A stretch of DNA of 64,000 nucleotides. Origin: an uncultured Collinsella sp. Lineage in GTDB: Bacteria > Actinomycetota > Coriobacteriia > Coriobacteriales > Coriobacteriaceae. The stretch spans positions 124,001 through 188,000 of the forward strand of contig CAUCLI010000001.1 of NCBI GenBank assembly GCA_958443615.1, in the 5' to 3' direction. Positions 1 through 7,105 of this stretch are shown here, piece by piece (the stretch's first letter is position 1; each line of letters opens with the position of its first letter). Made by a program: the position numbers and the translations under genes. The notes beneath the pieces were generated by a model. It made no database searches, had not been told where the DNA came from, and was given only the letters and a program-made list of their open reading frames with translations.

Positions 1-839
1 TCGCTTCCTTCGACGATCCCGAGGACGTCCTGTTCCTCGTCGATCTGTGGGGCGGCACCCCGTTCAACCAGATCAGCGGTCTGTTTGACGCCCACCCCAA
101 CTGGGCGATCCTGACCGGCGTGAACCTGCCGATGCTCGTCGAGGTGTACACCGCTCGCTTCGACGCGTCCAAGTCGGCCCACGATATCGCCAAGCACGTC
201 ATTTCCGAGGCCCGCGCCGGCGTTCGCGTCAAGCCCGAGTCTCTCGAGCCCGAGGAGGCCAAGCCGGCTGCCGCGGCAGCCCCGGTCGTCTCCCAGGGTG
301 CGATTCCGGAGGGGACCGTCCTCGGTGACGGGCACATCAAGTTCGTGCTCGCCCGTGTGGACACGCGTCTGCTCCACGGCCAGGTGGCGACCACCTTGAC
401 CAAGATGACCAAGCCCGACCGCATCATCGTCGTGTCCGACGCCGTTTCCCACGACGACCTGCGCAAGTCCATGATCATGGAGGCCGCGCCTCCCGGAGTG
501 AAGGCTCACGTCGTCCCCGTCCAGAAGATGATCGACGTCGCGAAGGACCCGCGTTTCGGCGCCACCAAGGCCATGCTGCTTTTCGAGACCCCGCAGGATT
601 TGCTCCGCGCGGTCGAGGGCGGTGTGGACATCAAGGAGGTCAACCTCGGTTCCATGGCCCACTCCGTGGGCAAGGTCGTCGTGACCAATGCCATCGCCAT
701 GGACAACGACGACGTTGAGACGCTCGAGAAGCTCGCCGCCAAGGGCATCACCTTCGACATCCGCAAGGTCCCGGCTGATTCCGCCGAGTCCTTCGACGCG
801 ATGATCAAGAAGGCCAAGTCCGAGCTGGCCGTCCAGTAA
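1..839 (+). CDS. manX: PTS mannose-family EIIAB component, 5' truncated by window edge
   Basis: Cytoplasmic EIIAB subunit of a mannose/fructose/sorbose-family phosphotransferase system, relaying phosphate from HPr to the sugar. The reading frame is open from base 3, so the gene starts before the window and the EIIA active-site His is not visible. What remains is the end of the EIIA fold (LVDLWGGTPFNQISG), an Ala/Pro-rich linker, and a full EIIB domain starting near IKFVLARVDTRLLHGQV, whose His (codon 375-377) is the expected phosphorylation site. A GTG at base 120 is internal to EIIA and is not the start. It is followed 10 nt later by the IIC gene, with IID next. Sugar specificity cannot be read from sequence; mannose/glucose is typical of the family. 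Confidence 0.93.
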   Translation, partial: ASFDDPEDVLFLVDLWGGTPFNQISGLFDAHPNWAILTGVNLPMLVEVYTARFDASKSAHDIAKHVISEARAGVRVKPESLEPEEAKPAAAAAPVVSQGAIPEGTVLGDGHIKFVLARVDTRLLHGQVATTLTKMTKPDRIIVVSDAVSHDDLRKSMIMEAAPPGVKAHVVPVQKMIDVAKDPRFGATKAMLLFETPQDLLRAVEGGVDIKEVNLGSMAHSVGKVVVTNAIAMDNDDVETLEKLAAKGITFDIRKVPADSAESFDAMIKKAKSELAVQ

Positions 840-849
840 AGGAGGGAAT

Positions 850-1665
850 ATGTCAGCACTTTCGATCGTTCTGATCGCCATCATCGCGCTGCTGGCCGGC
901 ATGGAGGGTGTTCTGGACGAGTTCCAGTTCCACCAGCCGCTCGTCGCCTGCACGCTCATCGGTCTCGTGACCGGCCACCTGCAGGAGGGCGTCATGCTCG
1001 GCGGCTCCCTGCAGATGATCGCCCTCGGCTGGGCGAACGTCGGCGCCGCCATCGCGCCCGACGCGGCCCTCGCCTCCGTCGCGTCCGCCATCATCATGGT
1101 GCTCGCGCTTGACGGCGGCACCGCGGACTCCCAGACCGCCATCACCACCTCCATCGCCCTTGCCGTGCCGCTGTCCGTCGCCGGCCTGTTCCTGACGATG
1201 ATCTGCCGTACGCTGTCCATCCCCATGGTGCACGCCATGGATGCGGCTGCTGAGAAGGGCAACTTCAAGGGCATCGAGATGTGGCAGATCCTCGCCATCC
1301 TCATGCAGGGCGTTCGCATCATGATCCCGGCCGTTGCCCTGTGCTTCGTCTCTCCTGAGATCGTGACCAACGCGCTCAACATGATGCCCGCCTGGCTCTC
1401 CGACGGCATGGCCATCGGCGGCGGCATGGTGGCCGCTGTCGGTTACGCCATGGTCATCAACATGATGGCCACCAAGGAGACTTGGCCCTTCTTCGCGCTC
1501 GGCTTCGTCTTCGCAGCCATCTCCCAGCTCACGCTCATCGCCCTCGGCGTCATCGGCGTGTCCCTCGCCCTGCTGTACCTCGGTCTCAAGGAGACCGCCA
1601 AGAACAGCGGCGGCGGCGCCGGTACCGGCGACCCGCTCGGCGACATCCTGAACGACTACGAGTAA
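850..1665 (+). CDS. manY: PTS mannose-family EIIC membrane component
   Basis: Integral membrane subunit that, with IID, forms the sugar channel of a mannose-family PTS. The 271-residue protein has the usual family length and many hydrophobic helices. It opens with an N-terminal helix followed by MEGVLDEFQFHQPLVACTL, typical of the IIC family, and has a Gly-rich ALGWANVGAAIAPD segment and a charged C-terminal tail. The ATG is preceded by AGGAGGG at a good distance. It sits between EIIAB (10-nt gap) and IID (19-nt gap) in one transcription unit. No truncation or unusual residue is seen. Confidence 0.95.
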   Translation: MSALSIVLIAIIALLAGMEGVLDEFQFHQPLVACTLIGLVTGHLQEGVMLGGSLQMIALGWANVGAAIAPDAALASVASAIIMVLALDGGTADSQTAITTSIALAVPLSVAGLFLTMICRTLSIPMVHAMDAAAEKGNFKGIEMWQILAILMQGVRIMIPAVALCFVSPEIVTNALNMMPAWLSDGMAIGGGMVAAVGYAMVINMMATKETWPFFALGFVFAAISQLTLIALGVIGVSLALLYLGLKETAKNSGGGAGTGDPLGDILNDYE

Positions 1666-1684
1666 GGAAGGGAGGACGTACATC

Positions 1685-2605
1685 ATGGCAGAGAACAAGG
1701 TTCAGCTTTCCAAGTCCGACCGCATGTCCGTGTGCATGCGTCACCAGTACCTGCAGGGCTCCTGGAACTACGAGCGTATGCAGAACGGCGGCTGGTGCTT
1801 CGCGATGATCCCCGCGATCAAGAAGCTCTACTCCAACAAGGAGGACCAGATCGCGGCGCTCAAGCGTCACATGGAGTTCTACAACACGCATCCGTACGTG
1901 TCCGCTCCCGTCATCGGCGTCACCCTCGCCCTTGAGGAGGACCGCGCCAACGGCACCCCGATCGATGACGCCGCCATCCAGGGCGTCAAGGTCGGCATGA
2001 TGGGCCCGCTCGCCGGCGTCGGCGATCCTGTCTTCTGGTTCACCCTTCGCCCGATCCTCGGCGCGCTCGGTGCCTCGCTCGCCCTTTCCGGCAATATCGT
2101 GGGACCGCTGCTGTTCTTCTTCGTGTGGAACATCATCCGTATCGCCTTCCTGTGGTACACCCAGGAGTTTGGATACAAGGTCGGCACGTCCATCACCAAG
2201 GACCTCTCCGGTGGCCTCATGGGCAAGATCACCGAGGGTGCGTCCATTCTCGGCATGTTCATCATCGGCTCGCTGGTGCAGCGCTGGGTGAGCATCTCCT
2301 TCACCCCGGTCGTCTCTACGGTCAAGCAGTCTGTTGGTGCTTACATCGATTGGTCCGCGCTTCCCGCGGGCACCGACGGCATCCGCGAGGCCCTCACCCA
2401 GTACGCCTCCCTTGGCGCCACGGGCCTGGATGTCATGAAGACCACCACGCTGCAGGCCAACCTCGACCAGCTGATTCCCGGCTTGGCCGCCGTGTGCCTC
2501 ACGCTCCTGTGCTGCCAGCTGCTCAAGAAGAAGGTCTCCCCGATCATCATCATCATCGCGCTGTTCGCCGTGGGTATCGTCGCCCATCTCGTCGGCCTGA
2601 TGTAA
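1685..2605 (+). CDS. manZ: PTS mannose-family EIID membrane component
   Basis: Second membrane subunit of the mannose-family permease, unique to this PTS class. The 306-residue product begins with a cytoplasmic segment containing LQGSWNYERMQNGGWCFAMI and IKKLYSNKED, strong EIID signatures, then GVGDPVFWFTLRPILGALG, then several hydrophobic helices at the C-terminus. The start ATG follows a GGAAGGGAGG ribosome-binding region. It is the last of the three core PTS genes; a terminator-like hairpin follows 45 nt downstream, before the DUF956 gene, which may set stoichiometry between the permease and its partner. Confidence 0.95.
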   Translation: MAENKVQLSKSDRMSVCMRHQYLQGSWNYERMQNGGWCFAMIPAIKKLYSNKEDQIAALKRHMEFYNTHPYVSAPVIGVTLALEEDRANGTPIDDAAIQGVKVGMMGPLAGVGDPVFWFTLRPILGALGASLALSGNIVGPLLFFFVWNIIRIAFLWYTQEFGYKVGTSITKDLSGGLMGKITEGASILGMFIIGSLVQRWVSISFTPVVSTVKQSVGAYIDWSALPAGTDGIREALTQYASLGATGLDVMKTTTLQANLDQLIPGLAAVCLTLLCCQLLKKKVSPIIIIIALFAVGIVAHLVGLM

Positions 2606-2649
2606 GACGATTCGGGATCGAGCCTGCCTAAGTGCTCGAGCCTGATGCC

Positions 2650-2691
2650 GCGCCTGCCACCATGGGTTACCATCGGTGGCGGGCGCGTTTT
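2650..2691 (+). terminator. Rho-independent terminator after the PTS genes
   Basis: A 12-bp stem pairs 2650-2661 with 2675-2686 (one G-T pair) around a 13-nt loop and is followed by GTTTT. It ends or attenuates the manXYZ message before the DUF956 gene. Confidence 0.7.
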
Positions 2692-2851
2692 CCCATAGGG
2701 GGAATTGGATGCGACCGGCGCTCGCCTGCATGTCATCACGCGCCTGCGCGGATTGCACGAGCCTGCGCGAATCGTGCGTGTCAGTGCGGATCGGATTCAA
2801 TTTTCGGCGCCCATGCGGGCTTCCGAAGCGCGGTTGAAAGGATGTGGCCGC

Positions 2852-3232
2852 ATGGCCCAGTCGCAAAACAGCTCGGTGTACTACACGGAGAAGGCAACGT
2901 CGTTCCACGGTATGGGAACCTATGGTTCGGTGATGCTCGGCAACAAGGCCTTTGAGTTCTACAACGAGAAGAACCCCGAGGATTACATCCAGATCCCGTG
3001 GGATGAGATCGATTACGTGGCGGCCTCCGTCCTGTTCGGGGGCAAGAAGATCGCGCGGTTCGCCATCTTCATCAAGGGCAGCGAGAGCGGCTTCTCGTTC
3101 TCCACGCGCGATAACAAGGCGACGCTTCGCGCCATGCGCGAACATGTGCCCGAGGATAAGTTGCTGCGTTCGTTGAACTTCTTTGAGGTGATCAAGCGCG
3201 GCGTGTTGTCACTGTTCCGCAAAAAACGCTAG
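2852..3232 (+). CDS. manO: DUF956 family protein (ManO-like)
   Basis: Small cytoplasmic protein of the DUF956 family, which in Gram-positive bacteria is encoded next to mannose-family PTS genes and is called ManO in some species. The 126-residue product reads MAQSQNSSVYYTEKATSFHG and contains QIPWDEIDYVAASVLFGGKK, characteristic of the family. I chose the ATG at 2852 because AAGG lies about 9 nt upstream and family homology begins there; an in-frame extension to 2705 gives an unlikely Arg-rich leader. The exact role is unknown; association with IIC/IID and modulation of uptake have been proposed for the family. Confidence 0.85.
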   Translation: MAQSQNSSVYYTEKATSFHGMGTYGSVMLGNKAFEFYNEKNPEDYIQIPWDEIDYVAASVLFGGKKIARFAIFIKGSESGFSFSTRDNKATLRAMREHVPEDKLLRSLNFFEVIKRGVLSLFRKKR

Positions 3233-3305
3233 AATATCCCATGCACGCTTGCGGATGCGCCGACGGGTTTTCTTCGGCGGATGTGCGGTGTGCGATCATG
3301 GCAAT

Positions 3306-3381
3306 GCCTCCGTAGCTCAGGGGATAGAGCACCGCTCTCCTAAAGCGGGTGTCGTACGTTCGAATCGTATCGGGGGCACCA
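3306..3381 (+). tRNA. tRNA-Arg (anticodon CCU)
   Basis: A complete cloverleaf: acceptor GCCTCCG pairing with CGGGGGC (one G-U), D stem GCTC/GAGC, anticodon stem CCGCT/AGCGG with loop CTCCTAA giving anticodon CCT, T arm with TTCGAAT, and an encoded CCA. It decodes AGG, a rare Arg codon in this GC-rich genome. tRNA 3' ends are common integration sites, and the next gene looks accessory. Confidence 0.95.
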
Positions 3382-3391
3382 TTTAAAACCG

Positions 3392-3427
3392 CAGGTCAGA
3401 GGACGTGTTTCCTCTGGCCTGTTTTAT
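3392..3427 (+). terminator. Rho-independent terminator of the tRNA
   Basis: A 12-bp stem (3392-3403 with 3410-3421, one G-U) closes a 6-nt loop and is followed by TTTTATT, a standard intrinsic terminator directly behind tRNA-Arg. Confidence 0.85.
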
Positions 3428-3556
3428 TCCACATGATAATCGGGTGCGCGTGGAGCAAGACGGTGGCAAAATCGATGCGGAGGCAGTCTGGGCACACGAT
3501 TTTAAAGCCCGTGTGCACCTCGATAGTCCAAGTTCAGATTCGCGAAGCTTGGAACA

Positions 3557-3628
3557 ATATCTACCTCGTTAAATGATGGTAATATTCATCTGAGATAAGT
3601 TTTAGATGCCATTTAACGAGGTAGATAT
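3557..3628 (+). promoter_or_regulatory. Perfect 19-bp inverted-repeat operator over the hipA-like promoter and RBS
   Basis: The 19-mer at 3557-3575 (ATATCTACCTCGTTAAATG) is repeated as its exact reverse complement at 3610-3628, separated by 34 bp. The right arm contains the GAGG ribosome-binding site and ends at the base before the ATG at 3629; the AT-rich spacer is where a promoter would lie. A protein bound to both arms, possibly through a loop, would block both transcription and the start site. The following gene encodes an HTH domain, so autoregulation is the simplest inference. Confidence 0.8.
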
Positions 3629-4996
3629 ATGAATGAGAAGCGAGCGTCGATATCAATGGGTGATGCCGCCAGGGAGCTTAAGGTCACCAAAGCGCGGGTG
3701 TCCCAGCTTATTGCCTCAGATGACCTGGAGGGCGTGCTTCGGGACGGTCGTCGCTTTGTGTATGTCGACTCACTTGAGAGCTATCAGGCCGCAAAGAGGC
3801 TTGCAGCGCGTACGAAAAATGCGGCAGATTATGTCCTTATGTCCGGCGATTATGAGGTTGCCGAAGTCACGTACGACAATGTCAGGGAGATGCCGCTGAC
3901 TGTTCAGAAGATAATCGATCCCTCTAGGATGCCGTTCGGTGCCGTTACCTCAAATGACACCGTACGTCCTGTGCCGTTTAACTCATGGTGGTCACATCGG
4001 TCCGTGCCCAATACAAGGGGTGGGGTCACGGCGAGGCTGGCTACCCTTGGACTTTCGAATACCGCCGACCTGCCCTTGCGCAACTTGGGCTTATCCCTTT
4101 CCGATTGCTATTGGCTGCGCCCAAAGGCGAAGAGCGATCTCACTTGGGATGCCATCAATTACTTTGACAATGATTTCGAAGACTCAGATTCCGGTGCATG
4201 GGATGAATGGCTCGGTGGCATTGGCCTTGATTCGCCAGACAACACCTCCGAAGGGGAGTTGCCCAAGCGTTGGGCCATCCGGGGCGGCGAGCGCGTTCTC
4301 ATAAAGGGTTGTGGTATGGACGATCAGCGCCCGTTCAACGAGGTTGTGGCAACCGCTCTGTACGAGCGCCTCCTTGAGGACTCTGACTACGTTCCGTACG
4401 AAACAGTGCGGGTCAACAGCGGTCCCGCTTGCCTATGCCCCGGCTTTATCGCACAGCGTCAGGAGTATATCCCGGCCATGTATCTCAAAGAGCGCATTGG
4501 ACAAACCCGGGGAACTTCGGCGTACGATCGCTTTGCGCGATACGCAGGTGCTTGGGTCGGAGATGAAGAGCTGGTTCGAACGGCCCTTTCCAAGATGATC
4601 GTCTGCGATGCGATCATCGCGAATACGGACCGACATTGGCGCAACTTCGGTTTCGTGCGGTCCATAGACACGCTTTGCATGGCGCCCGCCCCGCTATTCG
4701 ATTCGGGCAATTGCCTGTGGTACGCAACGCCCGTGAACCGGCTTGAAGAAGGTGATTGGTCATTTGCGTCGCGCCCATTCGAAGTCGACCCGAAGCGGCA
4801 GTTGGCACTCGCCGACCGATTCGATTGGTTCGATCCGGCTAGGCTCGAGGGGTTCGTCGACGAGGCGATCGAGATATTGTCCGGCAGCGAGAGCGCTACG
4901 CGGGATGGCCGTCTCGATCTTTTGGCACACGGACTGGCTCGGCGCGTATCAGAGGTGTCAGCTGCGGTCGAAACTCTCAGACACGTCCCGCGATAG
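3629..4996 (+). CDS. HTH-HipA-like Ser/Thr kinase, single-chain
   Basis: A 455-residue protein joining an N-terminal excisionase/MerR-like helix-turn-helix (residues 8-55, DAARELKVTKARVSQLIASD) to a HipA-type kinase fold. Kinase signatures are an ATP-binding Lys in RVLIKG (K226), the catalytic loop NTDRHWRNFG (D334, N339) and a metal-binding Asp in PLFDSGN (D358). HipA kinases phosphorylate host proteins such as GltX in characterised cases; the target here is unknown. No separate hipB-like gene is present, so the fused HTH may act as DNA-binding and antitoxin-like module. Base composition is visibly less GC-rich than neighbours and the gene follows a tRNA, suggesting acquisition. Confidence 0.8.
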   Translation: MNEKRASISMGDAARELKVTKARVSQLIASDDLEGVLRDGRRFVYVDSLESYQAAKRLAARTKNAADYVLMSGDYEVAEVTYDNVREMPLTVQKIIDPSRMPFGAVTSNDTVRPVPFNSWWSHRSVPNTRGGVTARLATLGLSNTADLPLRNLGLSLSDCYWLRPKAKSDLTWDAINYFDNDFEDSDSGAWDEWLGGIGLDSPDNTSEGELPKRWAIRGGERVLIKGCGMDDQRPFNEVVATALYERLLEDSDYVPYETVRVNSGPACLCPGFIAQRQEYIPAMYLKERIGQTRGTSAYDRFARYAGAWVGDEELVRTALSKMIVCDAIIANTDRHWRNFGFVRSIDTLCMAPAPLFDSGNCLWYATPVNRLEEGDWSFASRPFEVDPKRQLALADRFDWFDPARLEGFVDEAIEILSGSESATRDGRLDLLAHGLARRVSEVSAAVETLRHVPR

Positions 4997-5002
4997 CATG
5001 AA

Positions 5003-5032
5003 AACACCCCGAGGAGTGAACCTCGGGGTGTT
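5003..5032. terminator. Bidirectional terminator between hipA-like gene and pknB
   Basis: A perfect 12-bp stem pairs 5003-5014 with 5021-5032. On the minus strand it is followed by TTTT, so it fits best as the end of the pknB operon while also closing the convergent plus-strand gene. Confidence 0.75.
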
Positions 5033-5113
5033 GCAAACCGATATGCGGGGCTGCGCGCGATGTGCCGCCGCCGCCCGTGATGCGCGTCCGATGCACCGAG
5101 AGAGAGGCGGGCC

Positions 5114-7048
5114 TTATGCCTCCTCGTCCCCACCCGAATCGGTGCGTGCCTGGGTGGTGAGGGTGATCGTGGTGCCCTTGTCCAGGGAGCCGGAAGCGGA
5201 CTGGCTCACGATGATGCCGTCGGCCGGGCCGTTCACAACGACCTTGAACCCGAGCGACTCGAGTTGCGGCTTGGCATGCGAGGCGGAATCATCGACGAAG
5301 TTGGGCGCATTGACCTTGGCGACGGGCTCGGGGCCCTGGGAGAGCACGATCTTGATCGTGCGGCCGGGCTCGACGCTGCCGCCGGGCTCATAGCTGATGA
5401 CGGAGCCGGCGGGCACGGTGGAGCTGTAGTCGGAGCTGAAGGTGTAGCTGAGCTTGTCGCCGAGCGCGGCGATGGCCTGCTCCTTCGTCATGCCGGTGAG
5501 GTTGGGGACATCGACCGTGTCAGGACCGGTGGAGACCCAGTACTCGATGACCGTGCCCTCCTCGACGGTCTCGCCGGTGTTCTTGCCCTGCTTGAAGACG
5601 GTGCCGGCCTCGGCGTCGTTGGCCTCCTCGTGCGCCTCGCCCTTCAGGCCCGCATCGGCCAGCAGCGCCTCGGCCTCTTCCTTGGTCTTACCGGTTATGT
5701 TGGGGACCTCGGTCTTATCGATGGGCACGGGGCCCTTGGAGAGCGTCAGCGTGACCGTAGAGCCCTCGCGAGCCTCCTTGTTGCCGTCGGGGGTCTGGTC
5801 GACGACGCGGCCCTCCTCGACCTCGTCGTCGTTCACGGCCTTGCCGTACTCGACGGCGAAGCCTGCGTTCTCGAGCGCCTCTTCGGCTTCATCCTGGGTG
5901 TAGTTGATCACATTGGGGACGATGACCATCTCGCCTGAACCGCCGAACAAGTTGCTGGCGAAGAAGACGGCGGCGGCGATGACCGCGATGGCGCCGATGA
6001 CGATGGCCGCAATCTTGGCGCCGTTGTTCTTCTTGGGCTCCTCGTAGTTTGCCTGGCCGCGCGAGGAGGGCGCGGATGCGACGCGCGGTCCCGCGGCGGT
6101 GGAGCCGGGGGTGGCGGCGCCGGCGGGGCGCACCATCGCCTGGGTGGCATCGCTCATCACGCGGGTCTCGGTTCCCCCCATGGCGGCCCCGGCGATCACG
6201 CGCGTGGGCTCGGCGACGTCGACGGCGCGGCCGGCGGCGTAGGCGTTGAGCACCTGACGCAGCTCGTCGGCGGTCTGGAAGCGGTTGGCGGGGTCCTTCT
6301 CCATGCACTTGAGGATGATGCGCTCAAGGGCGGGGTCGACGCCGGGGTTGACCTGGCTCGGGGGGACGGGCAGCTCGTTGACCTGCTTGAGGGCCACGGA
6401 GATCGCATCGTCGCCGTCGAAGGGGACGCGGCCGGTGGCGCACTCGTACATGACGACGCCGAGCGAGTAGATGTCGCTCGTGGCGCCCAGCTCCTGGCCG
6501 CGGGTTTGCTCGGGGGAGACGTAGTGGGCGGTGCCCAGGACGTTGTTGTCCTGGGTGAGGTGGCTGTTCTTGGCGCGGGCGATGCCGAAGTCCATCACCT
6601 TGATGTTGCCGTCGGGCAGCACCATGATGTTTTGCGGCTTGATGTCGCGGTGGATGATCTCGTGCTTATGGGCGACGGAGAGCGCGCCGCAGATCTGAGA
6701 TCCGATCTGGGCGACTTTCTTGGGGTCGAGGGCGCCGTGGCTGCGCACGCCGCTCTTGAGGTCGGTGCCGCGCAGGTACTCCATGACGATGTAGTACGTA
6801 TCGCCATCCTTGCCCCAGTCGTACACCCCCACGATATAGGGGCTCGAGAGGCCCGCGGCCGCCTGGGCCTCCTGCTTGAACCGAGCGGCGAAGGTGGCGT
6901 CCCCGGCGTACTGGGGCAGCATGATCTTCACGGCCACGGTGCGGTCGAGGACCTGGTCCTGCGCGCGGTACACGCTGGCCATTCCGCCGTTTCCGACCTT
7001 GTCCTTGAGCAGGTACCTTCCTCCGAGTACGCGCTGTCCGTCTGGCAT
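5114..7048 (-). CDS. pknB: PASTA-domain Ser/Thr protein kinase PknB
   Basis: Membrane-bound eukaryotic-type kinase that senses peptidoglycan fragments or lipid II through external PASTA repeats and phosphorylates envelope and division proteins. The 644-residue chain has a kinase domain (about 10-270) with glycine loop GNGGMASVY, Lys41 in VAVKIM, HRDIKPQN (133-140) and DFG (153-155); an Ala/Pro-rich juxtamembrane segment; one TM helix (about 345-368); and four PASTA repeats to the C-terminus, beginning VPNVINYTQDEAEEAL. All catalytic residues are present. The ATG has GAGGAG 8 nt upstream. It is the last gene of the operon, 57 nt after the rodA-pbp fusion. Confidence 0.97.
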   Translation of the reverse strand: MPDGQRVLGGRYLLKDKVGNGGMASVYRAQDQVLDRTVAVKIMLPQYAGDATFAARFKQEAQAAAGLSSPYIVGVYDWGKDGDTYYIVMEYLRGTDLKSGVRSHGALDPKKVAQIGSQICGALSVAHKHEIIHRDIKPQNIMVLPDGNIKVMDFGIARAKNSHLTQDNNVLGTAHYVSPEQTRGQELGATSDIYSLGVVMYECATGRVPFDGDDAISVALKQVNELPVPPSQVNPGVDPALERIILKCMEKDPANRFQTADELRQVLNAYAAGRAVDVAEPTRVIAGAAMGGTETRVMSDATQAMVRPAGAATPGSTAAGPRVASAPSSRGQANYEEPKKNNGAKIAAIVIGAIAVIAAAVFFASNLFGGSGEMVIVPNVINYTQDEAEEALENAGFAVEYGKAVNDDEVEEGRVVDQTPDGNKEAREGSTVTLTLSKGPVPIDKTEVPNITGKTKEEAEALLADAGLKGEAHEEANDAEAGTVFKQGKNTGETVEEGTVIEYWVSTGPDTVDVPNLTGMTKEQAIAALGDKLSYTFSSDYSSTVPAGSVISYEPGGSVEPGRTIKIVLSQGPEPVAKVNAPNFVDDSASHAKPQLESLGFKVVVNGPADGIIVSQSASGSLDKGTTITLTTQARTDSGGDEEA

Positions 7049-7105
7049 GTCTTTAACTCCTCATCATCCATCCGCATGAAGCGGAAGTGTTACCTGGTCT
7101 AATGG

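Noticed and set aside
120..122. GTG as the start of the EIIAB gene
   Set aside because: The frame continues upstream with clear EIIA sequence (LVDLWGGTPFNQISG), so this is an internal Val codon and the gene is truncated by the window edge.
853..3145. Long minus-strand frames opposite the PTS genes
   Set aside because: They are mirror frames of the well-supported plus-strand PTS genes and show no motifs.
3405..3628. A separate hipB antitoxin gene upstream of the HipA-like kinase
   Set aside because: No open frame with a start, ribosome-binding site and HTH lies between the tRNA terminator and the kinase; the HTH is inside the kinase protein.
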